From: CBDHFF01 sp965262395
GTDB taxonomy: Bacteria > Pseudomonadota > Alphaproteobacteria > Rickettsiales > Anaplasmataceae
Reading direction: 5' to 3'
Assembly (NCBI GenBank): GCA_965262395.1
Contig: OZ253531.1
Coordinates: forward strand, 186,001 to 250,000
Length of the DNA stretch: 64,000 nucleotides
Positions 19,101-27,949 of the stretch are shown in pieces. The stretch's first letter is position 1, and every line of letters starts with the position of its first letter. A program made the translations under genes and the position numbers. The notes under the pieces were generated by a model. The model was not told where the DNA came from, did not search any database, and worked only from the letters and a program-made list of their open reading frames with translations.

Positions 19101-22100
19101 CCGTTGGATGTGCCACAGCTCCAGCATCTTTGGGTATTGTCGCTACGAAGAATGAGCAACGCTATATGCTTAGGAAAACAGAGCAATATGGATTTCCTTG
19201 GCGTATTAATGTCTTTTGCATTGATAAATATGGGAATGAAAATAAAGACCCATTATTCTTACTCTCTTCGTTAGATGCTTCTAGGCCTTTGCCACATTTA
19301 GGCTTAAATGAACACAGTCATTTTAGTGTTGGTATGAATATCAGTGCGCAGGAAATGTTGAATCTTGCTTGTGGATTGTCCAGTCCTTACCTCTGCTTTG
19401 ATCAATCTCCTGATATTGCAAAAGTATTTAAGTGTGATCCTAAGCTAGTTCCTCCGATCAGTCTGTCTGCGTATGAGTATTACTCTAGTCTCACAACAGA
19501 GATAACCAGCGAAGATGATCTATGTGTTCTTATGAGGGATCACCTTGGATGTAAGGATAATGAGTTTATGAGTAGCAGACGCCATCGTGCTAATGAAGTT
19601 GGTTCTGTACTTACTAAACAGGAAAGAGGACTTATTGCGTTAAATCAGGATAACCCTGATATGAAACTATATATTCGTAGATATCCTTATTTCAATGCTT
19701 ATAATGCCACTGGATCGCAATTTACTTTATATGTTAATGATGCAATTGTTGGTCATCTAAAATTTGTGGGCTGGCTTCAGAATGATTTACAGGGTGCTCT
19801 TGGAAATAAAGGGCTTACTAAGCAAGAATTTCAGGATTTCCTGTCATATTTAAGTGAATGTAGTTCAGATACAATGAGTGAATCAGCGCAAGCTGGCAAG
19901 CAGTATTTCTTGGAAATATTTGGTTCATTAAATAGATTTTCTAATACGAAAGCTAGTTTCCGGCGAGTACGTATTCATCTATCTGATCATACTATAATTA
20001 CCTCTGCAGAAATGACAACTCTGTGTGGTAAATATAATGCAAATATTATCCATGTGCTTGACTTCTATACTCCTGGGTATATGGGTGCATCTCGATCATC
20101 TGACGATGATTATAACCATGAGTTCGGATGTGCATTACCAATTGGGTTAAATACTTCTATTGCCCCCACAAACCAGGGTTTCTTTAAGTGGGATAATAAG
20201 ATCATATTACATAGCTGCTTTACGACTAATGCCGAGGGAAAGAGTGTTCGTCAATTTCAGATTAAGGTTGGTGATAAAGAGATCCTCACGTTCAGAGTTG
20301 CCTTGGCAATCAATGGTGAGTATAGTAATAATACGGATATTGGAAAGTTAATGTGGCATAATGATGTCGAGATAACCGCTCAAGATGTTTTCGGCATTGT
20401 TTTGTCTGCTATAGAACTTGATGAGCATGATCCTAAAAATTCTTTGTATTCTCTATTGCCTATAGATTTATTCAGGAAGATGAGGTGTAATTCAGAGAAA
20501 GTAAATCAGGAGGTCGCTGGTTGGAAAAAGCGGGGGATAATAATACCTAGGAGAGGTAATAATTTATGTATTACAGATCTGAAGATTAATCAGGATGCAT
20601 ATGAACGGAGATTTTCTGCATTATGTTGCCCTGAAAAATTCAGCGATCTTGGTCATCAAAGATTTATTGAGCTATTCTTATTACACGAATTTGGTGTAAC
20701 TGTCCCAGAATATCAGGATTGCCGCACAAAATATTATGCTAGTATGTTGTCTTTTGAAGATCGCCACTATTGCTCTGTAGAGTTTCGTGCTGAATATGCA
20801 CAGACTAAGTTCACATTGCAACCTCATAAAAATAATACTAAGAAAGTTGAGATAGCTATAGATGGTTTGGATACAAAATTATTGCTATCATTCGAAGAAG
20901 ATGTGCCAGGCGATGATATATTTGGTGATATTGTGAATAAAGAAGTGGTATGGAAACTCATTGTCGAATATGCTTTATGTCTGAAAAACAGATCTTACCA
21001 GGGTGATAGTAAGGAAATTATTAATCATGTGCTTAACAAAGAGTTGTCAGAAGAGCTGCCGAATATAGCCTCGATAGAATTGTTGTATGCTGATGGTTCT
21101 GTGAAGGATTATTCTGAACAGAATTCTCATTGCTGGTATGAGTTTTGTCAGAGTCTTTATGATTTTAATACACCAGACATGGATCCTGTGAATGCTTGTA
21201 AAGTTGCTGCTCATGTCTGTATTAGAAGGTGTAATATCGAAAAGATTGTTGCAAGTATTGAAGATCATGCTGCCGATTTAAACGTTAAAAGAGATGCTGA
21301 AGATCAGATTGCTGTATCAAAAGCAGCGAACGATCTTTTAGAATTACCTAATGTAGTAGGTACATATAGGGCGAAAATGTCACTTGATGATATGGTCTAT
21401 ACATCGATTAAGTCTGCTGAAGGAATGCACAATAATGTAATTAGATTTACTCGGTATGAGAAGGGAGTGGCGTATGATGTTTGTGATGTTGTTTTTGCAG
21501 AAAGTTTGCCTGCAGGAATAAAAGAATCTATCTCTATGAGGGATTTATTGGTGCTTATGGCTCATGAGTTATCTCCTCAGATGGGGGAATCTAATGATCG
21601 TATATTTATAGAGAATAGAAATCTAAAAAAATTACTTGGTTTTGGAAAGGATGAAAAGGTCTCTAATATCCACCAAGTGTTGTGTGAGGAAGGTCAGCCT
21701 ACCGTGACTGATTTAGTTGGTATGGATAGTGCTGATTATGATCGTTATAAGAAGAAAATTTCTACTGCCATAATGATTCATAGCGGCCATGAATATTACG
21801 ATTCACATTTAGAACTTAAAGTGATAAATGTCAAGGAATGTGGTGATAACGTTTCCCAAGGTCCGCTTAGGCTTGCGATAGTGAGAGTGAATGATAATAC
21901 AAAATCTATAAGCGAAGTCTTATTCTATATTAACCCTGTGCCTGGAACAATACAGATAAAGACCGATGCTAAGCCAGTGATTATTGATAAAAAGGATATT
22001 ATTAATATGATGGCATTACGTACAGATACTGGTACGCCTCCCATAGAATCTAAGCAAGTAGAAGAAATAATGAGTAATTTCTATGATGGATGCAGCGCCT

Positions 22101-23344
22101 TCACCTGTAGTCGTAGTGCTAGCCATATGCATCCTATTCATAATGTGTTGCCTTCTAAATTCGGTCTAAGTAAGGCTGAGTTGAAAGAGATTGACGCAAG
22201 AACTAATGCACATAGAGTTTTCTGTTCTATAACTAACAATGATGAGGTCTATGTTGAGATCGTGGATGGTGAACTGCGTATATTCGAGGAGAAAGAAGGC
22301 AAGGAGTCTCAGCTCATGAAGATCAGGGTAATCCAGGGTTATAAAGATATGAATTTTCCTGAAGATTTTGGTGATGGGAACAAGAAGAAGAGTATTCCTA
22401 AAGCACTTTTGGTTGATCTATTTGCGCAGTGTAGTGATGAATGCGAGAAATATAGGCCAGGAGCGTCTTATCCGAATAGCGAGGCTCTGCGAAGGTTATT
22501 TGGCTGTGAAGATGAGGTTATGTTGCCTTCCTTTGTTATCGATGAAGTGGACAATTCTATTATGAAAGAATTCTCAGATGTTATTGCTAGTAGGCAGGCA
22601 GCCTATAGGGCGAATAATATTAGCCTTCAGGATGTCGCTAGATCATCAACCAGAGGCAATATTAAGGTTAAAGTTAGCTCAGGACATTTGGGTAAGGTGA
22701 TGAACTTTTACTGTAAAGATGAGAACGATCATAGGTGCTTCTCCTTTAAGATAATAGTTGATTGTCAGCCAAATATTGCACAGGAGTATAAGGTAGATAG
22801 AAATGGGTTTTGGAATATATTAACAGGTAAGGTTAATGTTGGTCTACTTAATAAGTTGTTTTTAGAATTTTGTAATAACACAACGAGTAAGTTCAAGATA
22901 GTCTCTCTAGAACACAAAACAGCAGATAATGCATCGAATTGGGTAAAGAGTACAGAAGAGTTATTTGAGCAAGGTGTTATTAATTTCTATGGCGAAGATG
23001 GACTGGTGCATTTTGAACAAAACAATGTAAAGCTTGCGCAAAATATCAATATAGAGATATGTACTGAATCTGGATTGGTAAAAGAAAGTTGCCTGAGTAA
23101 GCCTCAAGGTATACTTAAAGATACTCAACGCCAAACAGAGGTCAAAAAACAAGCGCGATTTAGTGATGAACCTCCTCAGAGTGGAACTTTTGATTCCATA
23201 AAACCTGTGCCTCATTCGATGGACAGTCAGATAATAGGTCTGGCCATAACGGCGCTGAATGTACAAAAAGAAAGAGATAAACAAGCAGAAGTGTATGATC
23301 CAGGAACGGAACCGCCACCTGAACTAACGTGTTATTCGCAGTAG
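16127..23344 (+). CDS. Giant membrane-anchored protein (2405 aa)
   Basis: Not recognised. Start is GTG at 16127, or ATG at 16139 (MPKTDGVGHH), which would be four residues shorter. A basic N terminus of about 36 residues (His/Lys/Arg-rich) is followed by two hydrophobic membrane spans at about residues 37-60 and 74-102; the remaining 2300 residues are soluble. The soluble part looks like divergent repeats of a mixed alpha/beta module: short beta-rich stretches with F-x-I-D-x-x-G (for example LFVIDPKGRAD and NVFCIDKYGNEN) followed by a helix (YELQALIRDY, AQEMLNLACG, AQDVFGIVLS). This repeat reading is by eye. Cysteines are frequent. The tail is Pro-rich and basic. Two anchors near the N terminus and a huge single-sided domain suggest an inner-membrane protein or secreted effector; function is unknown. 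Confidence 0.83.
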   Translation: MRIFMPKTDGVGHHKHSNKSRYQRRLSDNNKVRKRIFPLLIVASIIYFVPVISLFVLLVYKAVRNTVKSKLAPKLIGVCIFSILLLVGLFFAAIFFGAAFSLLSKSPDKYKNYDLVSKDDNKIYLSNNANKSEGDKHILSIKKVNDNGSVSLDDVVESIKQEQCNSSENTDHQQDFRGQINEKASFKDMMAFRAVLSQKYSINYSSVVTALLISDPKEKYGLLGNTVYKFMPTPGTESQETFMPLFVIDPKGRADIGEVHFGDHYLNRYELQALIRDYAEHCHITTECWSGKSLANIVATIDPSNIPLDDKKRQAMNRLAMGHLSYNVPDIQITRYDRYGGELPIRHGCLSVFFIDEEGQVIDRDGNVCLIYKAIQYDQCIKEIHALIPDASEAQSVIQNFKAVFGEPGSQLVSLKGRYVTSEDIGRIMCAECLLKTNILQTLNKKPTATESTPQDKQDKQKNPSLGNFNSFSFNKRCRVSKILHDTGLNEIPESELPLFINSDDPERILAFKLLAQPLLPRSLSSGRPDFCKFEEPADTTEEVDSSWLSIKYRDCEMYKPDINDNWKYECISSEAGLYYVYNKIRTERKRIISMQDKILGSHGGDISQLSHSIDNNPESCTFDDKCEYSENFALYVMIHIKAEAWSTIVSQSSNRELVAKYERDRKNETLHCEDGVRSNIFTLSSGNLQSAEDWTSLKYNREYKLGDKPIIDCKLMAKDLAKLINKHPDAFTMTDDCELCPIFRGAVIPLLDPEVWNKLVLGKENQAEDEAKRYALIQFYLKGKRKQASLKNAAYTEGRLDGKSRPQEVSVDYTQFNNQYSGPMQYVQISSMNGSMLDVFFVAQGLEYGDTLDIVNGAYVVHRKGKKEDDSKTEKLQYVMSVARDESMLPVVQKRKMTASMVDPNAHALRGMRCMSATDFQSILRDCDERYVIVKSYKHMAYKDAVRDAFINSDITRRRSILSSSLEYKSIQEKEFQMRVLTDSDQNPAASVGCATAPASLGIVATKNEQRYMLRKTEQYGFPWRINVFCIDKYGNENKDPLFLLSSLDASRPLPHLGLNEHSHFSVGMNISAQEMLNLACGLSSPYLCFDQSPDIAKVFKCDPKLVPPISLSAYEYYSSLTTEITSEDDLCVLMRDHLGCKDNEFMSSRRHRANEVGSVLTKQERGLIALNQDNPDMKLYIRRYPYFNAYNATGSQFTLYVNDAIVGHLKFVGWLQNDLQGALGNKGLTKQEFQDFLSYLSECSSDTMSESAQAGKQYFLEIFGSLNRFSNTKASFRRVRIHLSDHTIITSAEMTTLCGKYNANIIHVLDFYTPGYMGASRSSDDDYNHEFGCALPIGLNTSIAPTNQGFFKWDNKIILHSCFTTNAEGKSVRQFQIKVGDKEILTFRVALAINGEYSNNTDIGKLMWHNDVEITAQDVFGIVLSAIELDEHDPKNSLYSLLPIDLFRKMRCNSEKVNQEVAGWKKRGIIIPRRGNNLCITDLKINQDAYERRFSALCCPEKFSDLGHQRFIELFLLHEFGVTVPEYQDCRTKYYASMLSFEDRHYCSVEFRAEYAQTKFTLQPHKNNTKKVEIAIDGLDTKLLLSFEEDVPGDDIFGDIVNKEVVWKLIVEYALCLKNRSYQGDSKEIINHVLNKELSEELPNIASIELLYADGSVKDYSEQNSHCWYEFCQSLYDFNTPDMDPVNACKVAAHVCIRRCNIEKIVASIEDHAADLNVKRDAEDQIAVSKAANDLLELPNVVGTYRAKMSLDDMVYTSIKSAEGMHNNVIRFTRYEKGVAYDVCDVVFAESLPAGIKESISMRDLLVLMAHELSPQMGESNDRIFIENRNLKKLLGFGKDEKVSNIHQVLCEEGQPTVTDLVGMDSADYDRYKKKISTAIMIHSGHEYYDSHLELKVINVKECGDNVSQGPLRLAIVRVNDNTKSISEVLFYINPVPGTIQIKTDAKPVIIDKKDIINMMALRTDTGTPPIESKQVEEIMSNFYDGCSAFTCSRSASHMHPIHNVLPSKFGLSKAELKEIDARTNAHRVFCSITNNDEVYVEIVDGELRIFEEKEGKESQLMKIRVIQGYKDMNFPEDFGDGNKKKSIPKALLVDLFAQCSDECEKYRPGASYPNSEALRRLFGCEDEVMLPSFVIDEVDNSIMKEFSDVIASRQAAYRANNISLQDVARSSTRGNIKVKVSSGHLGKVMNFYCKDENDHRCFSFKIIVDCQPNIAQEYKVDRNGFWNILTGKVNVGLLNKLFLEFCNNTTSKFKIVSLEHKTADNASNWVKSTEELFEQGVINFYGEDGLVHFEQNNVKLAQNINIEICTESGLVKESCLSKPQGILKDTQRQTEVKKQARFSDEPPQSGTFDSIKPVPHSMDSQIIGLAITALNVQKERDKQAEVYDPGTEPPPELTCYSQ

Positions 23345-23355
23345 GTCATTGCTGT

Positions 23356-23444
23356 AATATAATCATTGATTGTGATATTCTTTTATCTCGCTGACATGAA
23401 TTAGATGGCTCCCAGAATATAATCATTGATTGTGATATTCTTTT
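23356..23444. repeat. Two 29-bp direct repeats, 31 bp apart
   Basis: Identical 29-mers at 23356-23384 and 23416-23444, each containing the inverted repeat AATCA-T-TGATT. They lie between the 2405-aa gene and the metallo-hydrolase gene and may be an operator pair for the latter (inference). Confidence 0.8.
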
Positions 23445-23508
23445 GTTTATGTTAAATCGTAATTGTTGTATCTATTCGATATGGCGGTAGATATTCTTGG
23501 GAGGCATT

Positions 23509-24363
23509 ATGCGAATTGAATATTTCTTTGATAATATTACCTCAACATTCACTTACATTGTTATTGATGACCAGACAAATAAATGCGCTATAATTGATCC
23601 AGTATTAGATTATGATATAGTTTCAGGTCGTACATCGACTGCTTCTATTGACAAGGTTATCAAGTTTATATCAGCTTCTAACCTAGAAGTTCAATGGTTA
23701 CTAGAAACTCATATACACGCAGATCACTTGACTGGTGCTGATAAACTTAGGAGCATATTCAATGCAGAGTTTGGTATTGGAGAGTGTATTAAAGAGGCAC
23801 TTAGTTATTGGGTGCCAATTTTTAATACTGCAAATAATACCCCAGTTGATGGCTCACAATTTCATACTTTGTTCAGGGATGGCGATACTTTCTCTATTGG
23901 TGAATTAGAAGTAAAAGTTATGCATACACCTGGACATACGCCCGCATGTGTAAGTTACTTGATAGGGGACGCGGTATTTGTTGGTGATTTAATATTAATG
24001 CCATATATTGGAACTGCAAGAGCGGATTTTCCTGGTGGAGATGCTAGGAAATTATATCAATCTGTACAAAGAATTTTATCACTTCCAGATGATACAAAAA
24101 TATTTACTTGTCACGACTATCCACCAAAGGGACAGGATCCATGTTGTGAATCGACTGTATTACAGCAAAAAGATAATAATATAATGGTGAATAGATTAGT
24201 GAATGAAGATTCTTATATAGAGAAGAGAACAAATAAGGATGCCAAGATGGCTATGCCTAGATTACTTCTTCCATCAATACAAGTAAATATGCGTGCTGGA
24301 TATTTGGGTGATTCTGAAGATAATGGGGTGCGATATATTAAGATTCCTATTGATGAAATATAA
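23509..24363 (+). CDS. MBL-fold metallo-hydrolase, ETHE1/persulfide dioxygenase-like
   Basis: 284-residue metallo-beta-lactamase-fold enzyme. The metal motif H-x-H-x-D-H is present as THIHADHLTGA (His68, His70, Asp72, His73), followed by HTPGHT, VGDLILM and CHDY, which supply the other metal ligands. The THxHADHLxGA form is typical of the ETHE1/Blh group, which oxidises glutathione persulfide in sulfide detoxification and uses a mononuclear iron. The C-terminal half has the FTCHDYPPKGQDP region seen in that group. A plain glyoxalase-II-like thioesterase is a less likely alternative. The frame opens at TTG 23497, but ATG 23509 is the better start because TGGGAGGC precedes it by five bases. One of the few clearly metabolic genes in the window. 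Confidence 0.88.
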   Translation: MRIEYFFDNITSTFTYIVIDDQTNKCAIIDPVLDYDIVSGRTSTASIDKVIKFISASNLEVQWLLETHIHADHLTGADKLRSIFNAEFGIGECIKEALSYWVPIFNTANNTPVDGSQFHTLFRDGDTFSIGELEVKVMHTPGHTPACVSYLIGDAVFVGDLILMPYIGTARADFPGGDARKLYQSVQRILSLPDDTKIFTCHDYPPKGQDPCCESTVLQQKDNNIMVNRLVNEDSYIEKRTNKDAKMAMPRLLLPSIQVNMRAGYLGDSEDNGVRYIKIPIDEI

Positions 24364-24386
24364 TAATTCTTATTATTAATTCAGGT

Positions 24387-24410
24387 CTCATTTCATGAGA
24401 AATTTTCAGG
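24387..24410 (+). terminator. Possible weak terminator after the hydrolase gene
   Basis: Short stem CTCAT-TTC-ATGAG followed by AAATTTT. The stem is only five pairs, so the call is tentative. Confidence 0.3.
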
Positions 24411-24509
24411 GGCATAATGGTAATTTCTTAAACAAATTAGGTGCATAACTTTTTTTAATTAATAAATGTATGGTACAATGTAGTTGTATATATAAAGACG
24501 AGTTATCAA

Positions 24510-27401
24510 GTGCGGGTCATCCTTAGTCGTGGAAAAAAAGCTGGTATAGCTGTCGGAGTGATTATAGCAGTGATATTGTTAGTAATAGTAACATATTTCC
24601 TGTTAAATACCCTTCGTTATAGACGACACTTAAATGAATGTAATGAACGTGACGCTAGGCGTGAAGCTGATAGGGCTCGGCAGAAGATTGAATTTTCTAA
24701 GCAGATCATTCGTGAGCTTCGAACTGACTTTGACGACCATAGGCTTGATTCTATGTCAGAGCAGTTTAATGCGGAGTTTTATAATAAGCTCAGTGTAGAA
24801 GCGCAAATGGCAGCTGACAAAATCTGGAACGTTAGGCGATCATCGCATGGCACAGGTGAAGGTGGCACAGGTGAAGGTGGCACAGGTGAAGGTGGCACAG
24901 GTACAAGTGGCACAGGTGAAGGTGGCGCAGGTACTACAGGTGAAGGTGGCACAGGTACAAGTGGCACAGGTGAAGGTGGCGCAGGTACTACAGGTGAAGG
25001 TGGCACTACAGGTGATACTACTGATATTACTGTTACAGGTGGCACAGGTACTACAGGCGCAGGTGGTACAGGCGATATAGGTGATGATGACATTAATGAT
25101 CCCCAGTTTGCTATTGATGCTCGTAATATTGATCTAGCCTTTTATAAAGAGCTCAATTTAGAGAGTGCAAATGAAATAGAAGTAAAATATGAGGAGGGTC
25201 TGCAATCATGGATTGAGGGTAGAGAAGAGGCCATACAGTATGAATTAGATATTATTAATGACAGTTCAACTGACGAAGGCATAATAAGATATATGAATAA
25301 TAGAGAAAAAATAGAAAGTGAGTTTAAGAAATTCATAGAAAAAAGGGAAGAGTATGACCAGGAATATGTGACTAGACGTGGAAGTTGGATTCAGGCTTTG
25401 ATGCGTAAGGAGGCTGTGTCTGAAGAATGGAGTGTGATTGACGCAGGCTACATAGAGCGCAAAACATCTTATACAGAATCATTAATCGATAGGAGAATGA
25501 AGAAATCTAAAGAATTAAGAGAATCGTACATAGAACGTTATAAATTGAGTCAGAGGAAGGTAGACCAAAGGTGTAAAGCGTATCAAACGGGCGAGAGGTT
25601 CCCTACCGTGAGCGAGGATTCGGCAAAGACAGGCCTAGGGAGTAGCGCATTTCAAGAAGGAAATAATGAACCTATTGATCCAGCGGTTGAGTATCTGCTA
25701 GAAATAAGGAGGCTTGAAAGCAATGCTGCATATAAGCTGCGTACTCATAAGAGAAAGAGAGATCAAGAATTAATGGATCGGAGAGTAGAATCTGGTTGTC
25801 TGGAGGATCAGATGTCTGGCATACATGTAGAGGAGAGAGAATGCCAGAGGGAATTTACAGAGAAGGCAAAGGTGCTTATGGAGGGTTGTAGGATAAAGAC
25901 GGAAGGTAATAGGCTTGATTTTGCAGCCTATAAAGAGGAATCAGCTAAGTTGAACTTAGCACAGGGGTTGGCAGAGAAAGAATTGAAACGAAAGAAAGAG
26001 AGTCTAGCTGAGAAATTAAAAAAATCGGAAGCAAGCAAAGAGTCTGATCTAGAAGAAATTGGGAATAATTATGATTGTTTTATAAGGGCAGATGAATGCG
26101 AGTTAAAACAGAAACTAGATGCTCTTAAAATGGCAGAAGATAAGAGAGTCAGTGCTGAAAAGGTGGTAAAAGAAGAGAAGGCTAGAGAAAAAGCAGAGCA
26201 GCATCTGCAACAGCAGCGGGAAGAGAAAAGACTAATAGAAGAGAACAAAAAGAAAGAAAAGGAAAAAATGATTGATAATATTTATCAAATTGTTGGAGGC
26301 ATTGATAAAGATGTTAAGTGGGAAGAATGTAAGTATCGTTTGTATCCTGTTGCTGGTACTGATCCTGACTCTGCCGATTTCAGATTAGGAGATAGACTTG
26401 GTTATGTGGAATTAGTAGTAGAACTACCACCAAATGATAAGCAAGAGATATATACAACAACCATTGGATATTTAATAACTGGTAAGATATTGTACTATGG
26501 CATAAGGGGTGATTTATATGACCTTGTACAGCATCATACAAAGGGTCTTGTAGGGAATCCTTATTGTCTTTTAACTAGATCAGATCTGATACAGCTCTTA
26601 TCGAATGGAGTGGACAATTCTTATATAAGTAATCTTTCTATGTCAGTAGCTAATTTCTGGAACAGTCTAAATGCTGCTATGGTGGCGATGGCGGATATGC
26701 CGGTGCGTGGTTTGAAACCTCTTAGACTTTTGAGAGAGGTAGTGCCTTATGTCCTGCCCTTTGAGGCATTTTGCAATTTATATGAATCGCGGTTCGGTGC
26801 CCCCAAGCAATTATATGCAGAGTTATATATACGTTATAGATACATTATGGCGAAGAATTTCGAGAGCTTACATCTCAGCATAGCTTCGTTTCAAGCAACA
26901 TCTGAAATTCAGATAATACTGAAGCAGGATGGTCTAGATCCAAATAATATATTCGATATATTAGCAGATGCAAATAGTAGCTTCGGTATGGATTTAGACT
27001 CAGCATTTACCAAGGGGCTCTATGGTAATTCAAATGGAGGATTGAAATTTAGTAGCGCTGCACAGCTAAGTTTAGATCAACGCAATGGGTTAGGATCAGC
27101 AATGCCATCAGAAGAGCGTTTCAGGATCCACAAAGGTATTGTTTGCTTAGATTCAGATATGAGTACTAGTCCTACTGACACTGCATTCTCTGAGCCCAGC
27201 GCAGATGATTTGTCATCATCGTCATCAGAATATACGACAGCAGAGGAAGAAGAAGTAGAAAAAGAGACGGAAGAAGAAAAAGGTCGAGATTCACGAGCCT
27301 CTCCCACTGCATTCTCTGAGCCCAGCGCAGATGATTTGTCATCAGGACATAGTACAACAGAAGAAGAAGTAAAAAAAGGGACGGAAGAAGAAAAAGGTTG
27401 A
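24510..27401 (+). CDS. Single-span membrane protein with Gly-rich repeat and coiled coil (963 aa)
   Basis: Not recognised. Start is GTG at 24510; a TACAAT box at 24474-24479 could be its -10 element. One hydrophobic span at about residues 11-33 (GIAVGVIIAVILLVIVTYFL) after a short basic leader suggests an N-terminal anchor. Then follow a charged helical stretch, a Gly/Thr-rich minisatellite coding GTGEGG-type units (24847-25065), a long Lys/Glu-rich coiled coil (about 25130-26280), and a folded-looking domain (about 26280-27060). The C terminus consists of acidic repeats starting AFSEPSADDLSS. The last repeat ends with TGA where the previous copy has CGA, and a further copy continues untranslated to 27515. 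Probably surface-exposed or secreted; no enzymatic motif is seen. Confidence 0.8.
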   Translation: MRVILSRGKKAGIAVGVIIAVILLVIVTYFLLNTLRYRRHLNECNERDARREADRARQKIEFSKQIIRELRTDFDDHRLDSMSEQFNAEFYNKLSVEAQMAADKIWNVRRSSHGTGEGGTGEGGTGEGGTGTSGTGEGGAGTTGEGGTGTSGTGEGGAGTTGEGGTTGDTTDITVTGGTGTTGAGGTGDIGDDDINDPQFAIDARNIDLAFYKELNLESANEIEVKYEEGLQSWIEGREEAIQYELDIINDSSTDEGIIRYMNNREKIESEFKKFIEKREEYDQEYVTRRGSWIQALMRKEAVSEEWSVIDAGYIERKTSYTESLIDRRMKKSKELRESYIERYKLSQRKVDQRCKAYQTGERFPTVSEDSAKTGLGSSAFQEGNNEPIDPAVEYLLEIRRLESNAAYKLRTHKRKRDQELMDRRVESGCLEDQMSGIHVEERECQREFTEKAKVLMEGCRIKTEGNRLDFAAYKEESAKLNLAQGLAEKELKRKKESLAEKLKKSEASKESDLEEIGNNYDCFIRADECELKQKLDALKMAEDKRVSAEKVVKEEKAREKAEQHLQQQREEKRLIEENKKKEKEKMIDNIYQIVGGIDKDVKWEECKYRLYPVAGTDPDSADFRLGDRLGYVELVVELPPNDKQEIYTTTIGYLITGKILYYGIRGDLYDLVQHHTKGLVGNPYCLLTRSDLIQLLSNGVDNSYISNLSMSVANFWNSLNAAMVAMADMPVRGLKPLRLLREVVPYVLPFEAFCNLYESRFGAPKQLYAELYIRYRYIMAKNFESLHLSIASFQATSEIQIILKQDGLDPNNIFDILADANSSFGMDLDSAFTKGLYGNSNGGLKFSSAAQLSLDQRNGLGSAMPSEERFRIHKGIVCLDSDMSTSPTDTAFSEPSADDLSSSSSEYTTAEEEEVEKETEEEKGRDSRASPTAFSEPSADDLSSGHSTTEEEVKKGTEEEKG
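24847..25065. repeat. Glycine-rich coding minisatellite
   Basis: Repeats of a GGCACAGGTGAAGGT-type 15-bp unit with variants, also arranged as a longer repeat of about 54 bp. All units keep the frame. Confidence 0.85.
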
Positions 27402-27515
27402 GATTCACTAGCCTCTCCCACTGCATTCTCTGAGCCCAGCGCAGATGATTTGTCATCAGGACATAGTACAACAGAAGAAGAAGTAAAAAAAGGGACGGAA
27501 GAAGAAAAAGGTTGA
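27180..27515. repeat. Three-copy repeat spanning the end of the 963-aa gene
   Basis: Copies begin ACTGCATTCTCTGAGCCCAG at 27180, 27306 and 27420. The first two are translated. The third lies beyond the TGA at 27399-27401 and itself ends in the same TGA. Confidence 0.9.
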
Positions 27516-27949
27516 GATTCAACACCAGACCTTTCTTTAATTTCATAGTCGCTGATATTAGCAGCAGAGTTACTTTATGATTGCAAGGATCATTACACAC
27601 ACGACATATTGATCTTCATGGGTACTACTTATACAGTGATTGCTGTTGCATCGCTTCCATGAGGGCGCCTTATCTTCAAGGACTGCGGGGGGGTCATACT
27701 CATACAGAGGTTTCTTGTCCGCTGTTCAGGGATGTGCTGTGTGTTGATCTTCATGGGTACTACTTATACAGTGATTGCTGTTAGCATCGCTTCCATGAGG
27801 GCGCCTTACTAATGCAGACCCATACTGCTTTTCAAGGACTGCTGGGGGGGTCATACTCATACAGAGGTTTCTTGTCCGCTGTTCAGGGATTGTTGTGCAT
27901 CAACAGTTTTGGCAAAGAGTTGTATCCTCTTTCAGAGTGTGTAATCCTT
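27516..27949. other. Intergenic with a duplicated block
   Basis: No gene is seen. Most of it is the two-copy repeat at 27609-27897. The short open frames here follow the repeat and show no protein-like features. Confidence 0.5.
27609..27897. repeat. Two-copy tandem repeat of about 135 bp
   Basis: Copies start TTGATCTTCATGGGTACTAC at 27609 and 27744. The second carries an insertion of about 20 bp. Both contain a run of seven G residues. Confidence 0.85.

Noticed and set aside
24779..25093. Pro/Val-rich open frame on the minus strand
   Set aside because: Antisense of the glycine-rich minisatellite; low-complexity artefact.
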